A program made the position numbers and the translations under genes. From the IMG/VR virus record IMGVR_UViG_3300046010_015054, positions 106,106 to 170,105 of that record: a DNA stretch of 64,000 bases, one strand, 5' to 3'. Under the pieces are notes generated by a model that had not been told where the DNA came from, made no database searches, and saw nothing but the letters and a program-made list of their open reading frames with translations. The DNA is from a virus. Positions within the stretch are counted from its first letter, which is position 1, and each line of letters starts with the position of its first letter. Of this stretch, positions 33,974-41,828 are shown piece after piece.

Positions 33974-35712
33974 TATTTTTTCTGTTTAGCAGTTGGGCCT
34001 TTACCTCCACCTTTTGCTTTGTATGCTGCTACAGCACCGGCAATTGCTTTGGCTGCTTTTTCAGATTTACCTTGACCTTTGATTTTTTTAACTAATTTCT
34101 CGTATGATTCTTCCAAAGACATTCTATTATAAGTTTCTTGATCTTCGTATCTAAAACGATCTCCATCTTTCATAGGACCTATAATATCATTAAATTTAGG
34201 TAAACCATATGTCCAAGTGTGGTCAATGATTGGGTGGTCTTTATAAAGATTATCTTCAGGACCTAATATTTTAGCTAACTTATAACCAGCAGCTTCCATT
34301 TTTGAGATAAATGAATCTAAATTTTCATCTTTAATAGCACCTTTTGTACTTACAGCTAAAAAACTTTCATTTACGTTAGATTCTTCCATTTTACCTCCAG
34401 GAATCTTTTTAGACCAGTAGCCTTTAGGTAAACCTTCTTCTAAGTATGGTTTTAAGATTTTTTTAGCAGCTTCCATATTACCATCATTCATAGCTTTTCT
34501 AGCTTGTTTGATGTTGTTTTGGTCGTCGGCTGATTTGTTTTTGTTTAATGCTTTTTGAATAGCAGCTGCTAGTTTTTCTTCGCCACTAATTTTTTCTTCA
34601 TCAATAACGTCTTCGGCAGAAGCAACACCTACCATAGCATCGATTTCTGGTTCTTTTAGTTCGAAATCAAGATAGTGTTTAGCTTTACTCATTTTAGAAG
34701 CAGCATCTGTGATCATAGCTTGCCACCATGCTGGGAAGTCTACTTCACCCATACCTTCAAATTGATCTACCATCTGGTAAAGCTCCATAGCATATTTTCC
34801 AATACGATATAGTTCGCCCTTGATCATGTGTGGTTCGTCGTCTTCGTGGCCTAAGTCAAGATCTTCAGAAACTACGGATTGATAAGGAATAGAACCTCCT
34901 GATTTTAATTTAAGATATATACCATCAATTCCGGCTATTTCATCTTCAACTTCACCTTTGGGAGAACTCCATTTGATTTTATCTCCTACTTTATATTTAG
35001 ACATATTTTTTTCTTCTAAAGGTCTTCCTTCGTCATCATATGACATAAAAATTTCATCTTCGTCATCTAATTGAGCTTGGTCTGGGTCGTATTTTCCTTC
35101 CATAGGTGTTACTTTAGCTCCTACTCTTTTTAATTCTTCTTCTTCTTGTGGGGTTAAAGCTTGCACTTCAGAATCACCAGTAGGACCAGTGATTTTTCTA
35201 AGTCCTTTAGTTTCTTTAACGCCTTTTTTAGCTATTGCTTTTTCAATAGCTTCACCACGTTTTTCTTCATAAGAAGAAAGTTCGCCGTCTTTATTTAAGT
35301 CGGCTTTTTTAGGGTTTTTTAGCTCTTCGTCTAAATCAGCTACTAACTTTTTAACGTCAGGACCATACCCTAACGCCTTAGCTTTTTTATACAAGTCTTC
35401 GATAGCGTCCATCATAGCAGAAGCGTCCTGGAGATCTCTCATTGCTTCGTAATCTTCAGGTTCAAAGTATTCCATTCTTTCTTCTTTGACTCCTTCTTTT
35501 TTCATTAAAGCTGCTTTAACAGCTTCTTTAATTCTATTTTCGTTCATTTCTTTGACTTGTTTTTTAGCACGTTTTACAGCTGTTCCGTACATAACGCTTT
35601 CAGCATCCTTACCATAACGCTTGACAAATTCGCGTTTATTGGATTTAAGATCTTTTACGATCTCTTCCTTACGCTTTTCTTCAGCTTTGGTAAGACTGCG
35701 TTCGTTGAGCAT
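33973..35712 (-). CDS. Large charged hypothetical protein (579 aa), likely virion-associated
   Basis: Mosaic of short conserved phage-type modules in charged linker. The N-terminus is Lys/Glu helix. Around residues 435-450 is LPKGYWSKKIPGGKMEES. The C-terminus is YEKLVKKIKGQGKSEKAAKA followed by a Lys/Gly-rich KAKGGGKGPTAKQKK tail. A K-I-x-GQGKSxKAAKxIAGAxAAxKxKGxGxGPTxKQ-type tail recurs in hypothetical proteins of T4-like marine phages. An EF-hand-like DLNKDGELSSYEE lies near residue 140, a possible Ca2+ loop. It starts three bases after the stop of the H1-like gene. Function unknown; internal or accessory virion protein is inferred from its neighbourhood. Confidence 0.6.
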   Translation of the reverse strand: MLNERSLTKAEEKRKEEIVKDLKSNKREFVKRYGKDAESVMYGTAVKRAKKQVKEMNENRIKEAVKAALMKKEGVKEERMEYFEPEDYEAMRDLQDASAMMDAIEDLYKKAKALGYGPDVKKLVADLDEELKNPKKADLNKDGELSSYEEKRGEAIEKAIAKKGVKETKGLRKITGPTGDSEVQALTPQEEEELKRVGAKVTPMEGKYDPDQAQLDDEDEIFMSYDDEGRPLEEKNMSKYKVGDKIKWSSPKGEVEDEIAGIDGIYLKLKSGGSIPYQSVVSEDLDLGHEDDEPHMIKGELYRIGKYAMELYQMVDQFEGMGEVDFPAWWQAMITDAASKMSKAKHYLDFELKEPEIDAMVGVASAEDVIDEEKISGEEKLAAAIQKALNKNKSADDQNNIKQARKAMNDGNMEAAKKILKPYLEEGLPKGYWSKKIPGGKMEESNVNESFLAVSTKGAIKDENLDSFISKMEAAGYKLAKILGPEDNLYKDHPIIDHTWTYGLPKFNDIIGPMKDGDRFRYEDQETYNRMSLEESYEKLVKKIKGQGKSEKAAKAIAGAVAAYKAKGGGKGPTAKQKK

Positions 35713-35715
35713 AGT

Positions 35716-35889
35716 TTATTTTGCTTTATCTTCAGCTACAGAAGCTTGACGATATTCAGTTACAAGTTTTTTAATTTCACCTAAAACTTTACGTGCACGT
35801 CCGTGTGCTGCTTTAGATTTACCTGCGTGTTCTGCTTTAAAAGTTTCGTATAAAGCTTCAATTTTTTCGAAAATTTCAGTTGTGTTCAT
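35716..35889 (-). CDS. Histone H1-like (Hc1-type) small DNA-binding protein
   Basis: The 57-residue protein reads MNTTEIFEKIEALYETFKAE, then HAGKSKAAHGRARKVLGEIK and a KLVTEYRQASVAEDKAK end. The pattern of one acidic-amphipathic helix, a short 'GxSKAAxGRARKxLxEIKKLxxEYR' core and a short tail resembles the ~55-60-residue histone H1-like proteins common in Bacteroidota (core 'GNKAAGxRARKxxxEIxKLxKEFR'). Such proteins bind DNA and condense it. A phage copy could compact DNA in the head or act on the host nucleoid. A T4-type TATAAATA lies 9 bases upstream. Recognition is by eye from family memory. Confidence 0.7.
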   Translation of the reverse strand: MNTTEIFEKIEALYETFKAEHAGKSKAAHGRARKVLGEIKKLVTEYRQASVAEDKAK

Positions 35890-35898
35890 AATTTTGAT

Positions 35899-35906
35899 TA
35901 TTTATA
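35899..35906 (-). promoter_or_regulatory. T4-type late promoter core TATAAATA
   Basis: On the sense strand, TATAAATA lies 9 bases before the ATG of the H1-like gene, right after the preceding TAA. This is the exact T4 late-promoter core, and the only intergenic one seen in this orientation. Other genes carry ATATTTAT instead. Confidence 0.5.
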
Positions 35907-35908
35907 GA

Positions 35909-37309
35909 TTATTTAATTATTTTTTTGAATAATGGAAACATTGATTCATTCATTGAAGATTTTTTATCATCTTTCATGTCTTTTTCTAAAGCGTCAATAT
36001 GTTCAGCATCATCAGCTTCAGCATCTTTGTAGTATTCTTTTTTACCTTCACCTAATCCAGTCATAGCTACTGATAAGATATCATCATAGTTATTTTTAAA
36101 GAAAGTGTAGTCTAATTGTCTAGGGAATGATCTGGGCATATCTAAGTATGATTGTGCTAATTCCTCAACATCATAAGATCCTTCATCCATTAGGTGTTGA
36201 GCATAATCACGAATCATTTCTTCGGTTGCTTCATATTCTAACCCCTTACCAATATTTTTTACTAAATCACCTTCAGCTTCTTTAACTACGAAATCACGAG
36301 TAAAGAAGGTAATTGTGTTACCAATCTGCTGGATGAGTTTTTCGTTGCCTATTTCTTGAGCAGCTTGTAGAGCTTGGTCAAGGTGACCTTGAATTTCTTT
36401 TTCTGTATCTGTAAGAGTAGGTTCTTCAGCTGCAGGTGCTGCTGGTTCGTCAACATTAACGTCAACTTTTTCTACGTCTGTTACTTCTTCTTCTGCTTCT
36501 TCTAAACCCTCATAGAAATCAGAGTATAATTTAGATAAACCTACATCAGGATCGCCAAATTCCATATCTGAATCTTCAGTAATTTCTTCTGCTAATTCGT
36601 TTAAGATATTTTGACGAATCATTTCTTTTAATTCTTCTTTTGTCATTTTATTTGATTTCATTTCTTTAATCATCTTGCCATCTACTTTAGTTACTTTACT
36701 TAAAGGCTTTTTAAATGTTGTTGAGCCGTCGATAGTAACAAAAACAGATTCTCTGTCAGGTGCTATGTTTTTAACGTAATAAGTTTTATTATCACCTACA
36801 AACACTAATCTAGTGTCTTTACCAATATTATAGGTTTTGATCATTTTTTCTACATCCATACCTGAAATAGCTTCTTCTAGATTATCTTCTTGTGTTGAGA
36901 ATATTACTTCACCTTCAGGAGTTACTGAACCCACTTTAGCACTTTTATTAGCTAAATTGCGAATTACAAAAAAGTCTTCATCAAGACCTTCTTCTGACTT
37001 GATAATAAAAGAGCCACCAGCGTAATCACCTAAGTAATTTTCAATACCAAATCCGTTAATATCTTTCCAATCTTCACCTGGAGTATTAGGTCCTGCTTTT
37101 GTATCAAGATCAAAGTAAGCTCCTCTAGAGTCCATTTGTAATGATCCAGGTTGAACCGAATATATAAGACCTAAATCGTCTGTTTCAGTAAAATGATCAG
37201 CTACTTTTTGAGCAACTTTATCCGGGTTTTTAGGGTATAATGAGATAAGCTCAATTGCTTCAGTAAGTCTATTTTTAGACAAATAATTTGTTAGATTAAA
37301 GTTGTTCAT
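35909..37309 (-). CDS. Hypothetical protein with capsid-targeting-like N-terminus (466 aa)
   Basis: Starts MNNFNLTNYLSKNRLTEAIE, an amphipathic ~17-residue peptide ending LTE-A, matching the [LI]xE site used by T4 prohead protease. The body is acidic with several modules: DEDFFVIRNLANKSAKVGSV with EGEVIF (about 130-155), VEKVDVNVDEPAAPAAEEPT (about 295-315) as a linker, and a helical C-terminal part with EGSYDVEELAQSYLDMPRSF. An internal NKMTKEELKEMIRQNILNEL again resembles the targeting peptides. Likely an internal head or virion protein by inference; no enzyme motif seen. Confidence 0.6.
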   Translation of the reverse strand: MNNFNLTNYLSKNRLTEAIELISLYPKNPDKVAQKVADHFTETDDLGLIYSVQPGSLQMDSRGAYFDLDTKAGPNTPGEDWKDINGFGIENYLGDYAGGSFIIKSEEGLDEDFFVIRNLANKSAKVGSVTPEGEVIFSTQEDNLEEAISGMDVEKMIKTYNIGKDTRLVFVGDNKTYYVKNIAPDRESVFVTIDGSTTFKKPLSKVTKVDGKMIKEMKSNKMTKEELKEMIRQNILNELAEEITEDSDMEFGDPDVGLSKLYSDFYEGLEEAEEEVTDVEKVDVNVDEPAAPAAEEPTLTDTEKEIQGHLDQALQAAQEIGNEKLIQQIGNTITFFTRDFVVKEAEGDLVKNIGKGLEYEATEEMIRDYAQHLMDEGSYDVEELAQSYLDMPRSFPRQLDYTFFKNNYDDILSVAMTGLGEGKKEYYKDAEADDAEHIDALEKDMKDDKKSSMNESMFPLFKKIIK

Positions 37310-37698
37310 TGCTTTAATTTTTTAATAAGTTCAGCAGCTGTTTTTTTCTTATCAGCAACTTCGTTTTTAGCAGTACGGAAAGCTTCCATAGCATCCTTCA
37401 TTTCTTTAATAGAATCTTGATAAGCTTTTAACGCCTCAGTTCCCGCTCTACGTGCATCAGACTTTTGCTTATAAACACCTAAGATGTTTTTAATTTCTAA
37501 GCCACCTTTAATTTGAAGAGCAAATTCTGGAAGAGTTAATTCGTATACTACGTCTTCCATTTCTGAGTTTTGGTCTGGTTTTTCAACGATAAAGAATTTA
37601 CCAATCTCGTCTACAGGAATACTTTGCACTTCGGCAATTTGCCCTGCTTCCTCTTCGATGGCTTCTTTGATGAGTTGTTTAAAGTCTGATAGTTTCAT
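37306..37698 (-). CDS. Hypothetical protein with MKxxDFKxxIKEA N-terminus (130 aa)
   Basis: The N-terminus MKLSDFKQLIKEAIEEEAGQ closely parallels the start of an unrelated protein at 59.1-59.5 kb (MKSTDFKKIIKEAVKEAIQE), and both end in IKE-A. The middle has VYELTLPEFALQIKGGLEIK beta strands, and the C-terminus is a Lys/Ala coiled coil. Overlaps the next gene by 4 bases. No family recognised; the N-terminal signature suggests delivery into the prohead. Confidence 0.6.
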   Translation of the reverse strand: MKLSDFKQLIKEAIEEEAGQIAEVQSIPVDEIGKFFIVEKPDQNSEMEDVVYELTLPEFALQIKGGLEIKNILGVYKQKSDARRAGTEALKAYQDSIKEMKDAMEAFRTAKNEVADKKKTAAELIKKLKQ

Positions 37699-37703
37699 AT
37701 GTG

Positions 37704-37711
37704 ATAAATAT
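37704..37711 (-). promoter_or_regulatory. ATATTTAT motif before IKEA-start gene
   Basis: Sense CATATTTATCAC, 5 bases before the ATG and two bases past the preceding stop. Confidence 0.45.
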
Positions 37712-37712
37712 G

Positions 37713-38006
37713 TTATTTTTTGGACTGATATGTTCCTTTTTTGTATTTTGCTTTTTCTGTGTTAGAAACAAATTGTTTACCTTTACGTGATGCTGCTGCT
37801 TTTTTACGAGATGTTTTAGCACGTTCGGCTTTAGATAACGATTGAGCTTTTTTACGAGGTAAGCAACGTGTAGTTGCATCACCTTTTTTCATAGTACCAC
37901 AAGGGCCTGTAATATTACCTTGAGTATCAATACGCACCCAGTCCTCTTTTTTGAACCAGTCGCGTAGTGACTCTGAAATTAGCTCTTGTAGACGTTCGTG
38001 GGTCAT
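37713..38006 (-). CDS. Basic Cys-containing hypothetical protein (97 aa)
   Basis: MTHERLQELISESLRDWFKK is followed by DWVRIDTQGNITGPCGTMKK and DATTRCLPRKKAQSLSKAER; the last 40 residues are Lys/Arg/Ala-rich. The 'WVRIDTxGxIxGPCG...TRCLPRxKAxSLSKAERA' pattern recurs as a small unnamed protein in marine T4-like phages (from memory). The basic tail suggests DNA binding. Overlaps the upstream stop by one base. The N-terminus (LISE-S) also fits the protease-site pattern weakly. Confidence 0.7.
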   Translation of the reverse strand: MTHERLQELISESLRDWFKKEDWVRIDTQGNITGPCGTMKKGDATTRCLPRKKAQSLSKAERAKTSRKKAAASRKGKQFVSNTEKAKYKKGTYQSKK

Positions 38007-38446
38007 TATTTTTCTCCTTTACGTTCTTGCCATTCGTAAGAGATAGTATCTTTTACAATAGGACCACCTTTAGCCCATGTTCTACAAGTACGAGCTGAAT
38101 GGCATTTAAAACTATGCATCCAGCAATATCCTAATCTTCCATCATCATCTGATAGAGGACCAGGCATACAATCTTCCATTCTAGGAGAAATATCAAAAGC
38201 AGCACAATTACCACAAAGTGATTGTTTAGCTGCTTCAACTGTTGTATCCCAATGTTCAGCTAACTCGTCCCAGAAATCTCCAGGTTCGTCAACATTTAAA
38301 GGACCATATTTGATATAATCTGCTTTAATAGCTGAGTCCCTGTTTTGAGTATTTAACTCAAGGTCTTGAGTTGGGAGAGGACAAGCCATTAAAGCTTCAT
38401 AAAGCTTACCTTCTTGTAAGTATCTTTTTATATCAAAATTATCCAT
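38006..38446 (-). CDS. Cys-rich protein with capsid-targeting-like start (146 aa)
   Basis: The N-terminus MDNFDIKRYLQEGKLYEALM ends in LYE-A. After an acidic linker, a compact Cys/His region follows: SLCGNCAAFDISPRMEDCMP (about residues 76-95), GYCWMHSFKCHSARTCRTWA (about 106-125). CxxC plus four more Cys resembles HiPIP-like or zinc-knuckle folds and could hold an iron-sulfur cluster or zinc. Function unknown. It is tightly packed with neighbours (1-base overlaps). Confidence 0.7.
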   Translation of the reverse strand: MDNFDIKRYLQEGKLYEALMACPLPTQDLELNTQNRDSAIKADYIKYGPLNVDEPGDFWDELAEHWDTTVEAAKQSLCGNCAAFDISPRMEDCMPGPLSDDDGRLGYCWMHSFKCHSARTCRTWAKGGPIVKDTISYEWQERKGEK

Positions 38447-40485
38447 TATTTTTTCTTTTTAGATCTACCAGACATTTGCCCTTTACATACTTTAACAGCG
38501 CGACCTGAGAGATAAGCGGATGATTTTTCACCAGCTGCTTTTCTTCTTTTAATATATGCTTTACCAGCAGGGCAAAGTTCCTCATATATCATTCCTTCAC
38601 CTAATTTAATAGTTTCTTGAAGTTTTTTCTTTAATTCTGGGATAAGTCCTTTCTGGATGAATTGATTGAGATTTATAGTTCTAGTTTCTCCATCTTCATC
38701 TTGAATGGTTATGGTATATTCGTCAGAATCTAATACTTTATATCTGTTACCATAATAATTTACCATTTTACCTTTTAATTTAGAGAAAGTTTCAGCCGAA
38801 ATTCTATCTCCAAATCCTTTAGTTACCTCATCCATTCTACGTCTCATATAGTCAGATTGTTCAAATTCATCCTCACTATAATCACCAGAACGTCTTTTCA
38901 TGTAGTCGGTTTCTTCGTAATCTTCTTCTTCAAAATCGTCTTCATCAAAATCACTACTGTCGAGGACTTCAATATCTTGAGACATTAAATCGTAGTAAAA
39001 ATCGTAAATACCATTTAAGTTGTTAGAGGCGTAAACATTTGAACCATATAGTTCAATAGGAAAATCACTATATTGATCTCTAAATATATCTAATGCTTTA
39101 CGAGCATCACGAACTGATACTTCAATAAAGTATCTTTCGTCTAATTGACCACCCATTGCTTCACCTACTTTTTTATATCCTACTTCTGAATATTCGTTGT
39201 AGGTGCTGTTTTTATCCTCTTCAAGATTATATGAATCTAATTCGTCTAAAAGTTCTCTTAAAGTATTAACATTAATCATTTGGATTTTATCCAAAAGTGA
39301 TTCGTCACCTAATTTTGCTCTTAAATCTGCAAATTGTTTAGGAGCGGGACCAAATTTAGGATTACTTATTCTTGGATCGTTGGTAGCTTCGTCTAAATTT
39401 TCTTCTTGATTTTCTTCGTATACACTCTTAAACTGAGCAAATGTGCGAACTGGTTCATCGTATAATTCTACAGTTTCGTATTCTGTATTAATACGAATTT
39501 CTGAACCTTGGAAGGTCATATCTAAAATAAGAGTGTCGTAGTTTTTACCAATTGCGGTTCCACCGACAATTCTTTTACCTACTTTTTCAGCCCAACCCGC
39601 TACAGTTTTAACTAAAGATGAAACACCTTTTCTTTTAGCAAATTCAGCAATATTTGAAGGAACATAAGCTTCATTTAATTCACCTTCTTTCATTGATGTT
39701 TTTACAACACTTTTAAGATTAGCTTTTTCGATGAAATCTTCAAATTTAGCATTCAATTCCTCTGATTGATTTTCAGGTTTATAAATTGCTGTAAATGGTT
39801 GAGATAGACTTTTAGGATCCATATCATATTCCACACCCATATTATCTAATTGGCTTTGGAGGAATTTGATCATATTTTTTGCTGCTTCTTGATAACCCCA
39901 TTTTCCACCTTCTTTTACTGAGTTATCTGTAGATAAAAGACGCATATTATCTATATCGGTAATAGATTCTTTACCGGTTATAGTATTTTTAACTTTCATC
40001 TTATCATCTTGAATAGCTAATACTTTGAAATCGAAGCCTTGAACTGTATTACCTACAATATCACCTACTTTAATAGGTCTTTTATTTTTTCTTGAGTATT
40101 CAGCACTAACTTCTTCTAAACCTGTTTCTCTACGATATTGAGCTGCGTCTTTTTCCATTTCGTCTTTCGTCATTTGATTTAAAAATGCTGCTTTAGGGTC
40201 TTCAGGTAGAGAACTAATTTCACCTTTTTTAAATTTTTCAAGATAATATGCTTTAGCTTGATCATCTAAAGACATCATTTCTTCTAAAGGTTTAGAAAAA
40301 AATTCTTGTATTTTATTTAAATTTTCCATTGTATAATCTTCTTCTACTCTTGCAGTCTTTAAAAATGATTTAACTAAGCTTAAGTCATCGTAATCCCATT
40401 CTCTTTCAGGTTTTCTGAAGAGATAGTTGTCTGTTTGTTTTAAACGGGATAAAGCTTTTTTTATTTTAAGTCCTAAAGGTTCCAT
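38446..40485 (-). CDS. Large mosaic hypothetical protein (679 aa)
   Basis: Charged multi-module protein. A KOW/SH3-like segment, KRPIKVGDIVGNTVQGFDFK (about residues 115-135), leads to VLAIQDDKMKVKNTITGKES. A second similar one, SKLKGKMVNYYGNRYKVLDS, lies at about 575-595 and continues into a YTITIQDEDGETRTINL strand. Both read as small beta barrels. Between them is an acidic, Tyr-rich block with repeats of ESDYMxRR type (DYMKRRSGDYSEDEFEQSDY). The C-terminus CPAGKAYIKRRKAAGEKSSA, then YLSGRAVKVCKGQ, is a recurring tail in phage hypotheticals. Probable virion-internal protein; no enzyme motif seen. Confidence 0.6.
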   Translation of the reverse strand: MEPLGLKIKKALSRLKQTDNYLFRKPEREWDYDDLSLVKSFLKTARVEEDYTMENLNKIQEFFSKPLEEMMSLDDQAKAYYLEKFKKGEISSLPEDPKAAFLNQMTKDEMEKDAAQYRRETGLEEVSAEYSRKNKRPIKVGDIVGNTVQGFDFKVLAIQDDKMKVKNTITGKESITDIDNMRLLSTDNSVKEGGKWGYQEAAKNMIKFLQSQLDNMGVEYDMDPKSLSQPFTAIYKPENQSEELNAKFEDFIEKANLKSVVKTSMKEGELNEAYVPSNIAEFAKRKGVSSLVKTVAGWAEKVGKRIVGGTAIGKNYDTLILDMTFQGSEIRINTEYETVELYDEPVRTFAQFKSVYEENQEENLDEATNDPRISNPKFGPAPKQFADLRAKLGDESLLDKIQMINVNTLRELLDELDSYNLEEDKNSTYNEYSEVGYKKVGEAMGGQLDERYFIEVSVRDARKALDIFRDQYSDFPIELYGSNVYASNNLNGIYDFYYDLMSQDIEVLDSSDFDEDDFEEEDYEETDYMKRRSGDYSEDEFEQSDYMRRRMDEVTKGFGDRISAETFSKLKGKMVNYYGNRYKVLDSDEYTITIQDEDGETRTINLNQFIQKGLIPELKKKLQETIKLGEGMIYEELCPAGKAYIKRRKAAGEKSSAYLSGRAVKVCKGQMSGRSKKKK

Positions 40486-40494
40486 ATAATATTT

Positions 40495-41070
40495 TTAATC
40501 AAGTGAGCCTGCTCCTCTTGGGTCTGGTCCTGATATGCTTGTTGGTTCTTTATCTTTCCAAATTGGTTCCCAAGTAGCATTATTACCTTGTTGAAAAACT
40601 TTAATTCCAGCTAAATCATCTCTATACACAGATACAAATCCTCTAATTTCATCAGCTGCTAAACTTGTTGCTAATCCTTGAAGTGTTTTAGTTTTTCTTA
40701 AACCTCTAATATTAGGACTTATATAATTTTCTAAATCATATATGAGATCTGAGAGTTCACCTATAGCTCTACCTTCTTGGTTAGGTAATTCTCTATCATT
40801 TTTCCAAGTATATTCAGCTTCATTTAAAGTCTCATTCATACCTAACTCAGCATTTAAAACATTCATAAATGCTCCAAAATTTTGAGAGCCGTATTCTTCT
40901 TTTAAAATTTTAGCTACGGCTAAAGCAAAATCCATGTAAGATAGATTTTTATCTACTACATCGATTGCTTTATTGATTTCTGTGGCTACTTGATCAGCTG
41001 TGCTTTCTAGTAGATTTGCCTCTGCTAGGTATCTTTGTTTGTTCCACTTCGCTACGTCGAAATTGTTCAT
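40495..41070 (-). CDS. Hypothetical protein with capsid-targeting-like start (191 aa)
   Basis: Starts MNNFDVAKWNKQRYLAEANL, ending LAE-A, very like the starts of the proteins at 35.9-37.3 and 38.0-38.4 kb (MxNFDxxxYLxxxxLxEA). Contains YMDFALAVAKILKEEYGSQN (about residues 44-63) and an Arg/Leu-rich helix (SPNIRGLRKTKTLQGLATSL), with a Gly/Pro tail (ISGPDPRGAGSLD). Overlaps the upstream small gene by 77 bases in another frame. No family recognised; inferred internal head protein. Confidence 0.6.
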   Translation of the reverse strand: MNNFDVAKWNKQRYLAEANLLESTADQVATEINKAIDVVDKNLSYMDFALAVAKILKEEYGSQNFGAFMNVLNAELGMNETLNEAEYTWKNDRELPNQEGRAIGELSDLIYDLENYISPNIRGLRKTKTLQGLATSLAADEIRGFVSVYRDDLAGIKVFQQGNNATWEPIWKDKEPTSISGPDPRGAGSLD

Positions 41071-41227
41071 TTTCTTCTTGTTTAGTTTCTTCTATAATTT
41101 CTTCTTTTACCTCTTCTTGGGGTGGAGGAGGTGGAACATGTTGCTTTACGTAAGTGTCTTTAGAAAATCGACCTACTCCAACGTTTCGGTTAATGTTTCT
41201 AAAGATGTCTCCCGGATTAGACTTCAT
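40994..41227 (-). CDS. Pro/Glu-rich small protein (77 aa)
   Basis: Reads MKSNPGDIFRNINRNVGVGR, then a Pro run (HVPPPPPQEE) and a Glu/Lys-rich tail. The long overlap with the next gene weakens the call. Its start is supported by an ATATTTAT motif 11 bases upstream that overlaps the preceding stop, the same arrangement seen for well-supported genes. Its frame lacks a recognisable domain and appears largely disordered. Confidence 0.5.
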   Translation of the reverse strand: MKSNPGDIFRNINRNVGVGRFSKDTYVKQHVPPPPPQEEVKEEIIEETKQEENEQFRRSEVEQTKIPSRGKSTRKHS

Positions 41228-41238
41228 GTAGTTTTCTT

Positions 41239-41246
41239 ATAAATAT
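41239..41246 (-). promoter_or_regulatory. ATATTTAT motif before Pro/Glu-rich gene
   Basis: Overlaps the last base of the upstream stop; 11 bases before the ATG. Confidence 0.45.
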
Positions 41247-41824
41247 TAGTCTTTCTTTAAACTTTGCAGGAATTTAATAGTGTCTTCCTTCTGTTTTAAG
41301 AGTAAATTTTTACTTGAACCAACCCATTTTTCAACGTCACCCGCTTCTGTAATAAAGGATTGATTATCTTGGTTTTGGATTTCTTCGTTTATCCATTCTT
41401 CAAATTCCTTCATAACACCATCTAAGCCCTGGTTGTTAACTTTCTTTTGATAAGCTTCCCATTGCCCTGAAGTTCTGAGGTGGGTTTCAAAGTCTATTTG
41501 GCAATCAAAGCAGTGTTGGTATAGTTGAAACCATTTTTTGTCTAAATGGGGTTTCATTTTCTTTTTACATGAAGGGCAAAAAAGAGGAAAGTTGACAGCT
41601 TCACGTGCTTTATCCAGTTTTGTAACATTTTGTTTAATACCATCTTTAATAGTCCAGGTTTTCCCGTCTAATTCCCAAATATCACCCTCTTTGTGTACCT
41701 CAGAATTTTCTTTAGTAAAACCAACAGATGTACTTACTTTATCACCATATTTTTTAGTAACAAGATTTCGGAGACGTTGTACATCTTTTTCTTTAAATTC
41801 TTTTTTTAAAACATTATCTTTCAT
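41246..41824 (-). CDS. Zinc-ribbon hypothetical protein (192 aa)
   Basis: Central CPSCKKKMKPHLDKKWFQLY with a following HCFDC (about residues 83-107) gives a CxxC...CxxC-like zinc ribbon. It is preceded by a small beta domain (EGDIWELDGKTWTIKDGIKQ) and followed by helical segments. A 'FCPxCxxxMKxxLDxKxxxxxxxCFDCxxxFE' arrangement is seen in unnamed proteins of T4-like phages. Likely nucleic-acid or protein binding. Four bases separate it from the upstream peptidase gene. Confidence 0.7.
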   Translation of the reverse strand: MKDNVLKKEFKEKDVQRLRNLVTKKYGDKVSTSVGFTKENSEVHKEGDIWELDGKTWTIKDGIKQNVTKLDKAREAVNFPLFCPSCKKKMKPHLDKKWFQLYQHCFDCQIDFETHLRTSGQWEAYQKKVNNQGLDGVMKEFEEWINEEIQNQDNQSFITEAGDVEKWVGSSKNLLLKQKEDTIKFLQSLKKD

Positions 41825-41828
41825 ATAA

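Noticed and set aside
37679-37882. 67-codon minus-strand frame
   Set aside because: Lies inside the 97-residue basic protein gene in another frame; the overlapped gene has the better-conserved-looking product and start.
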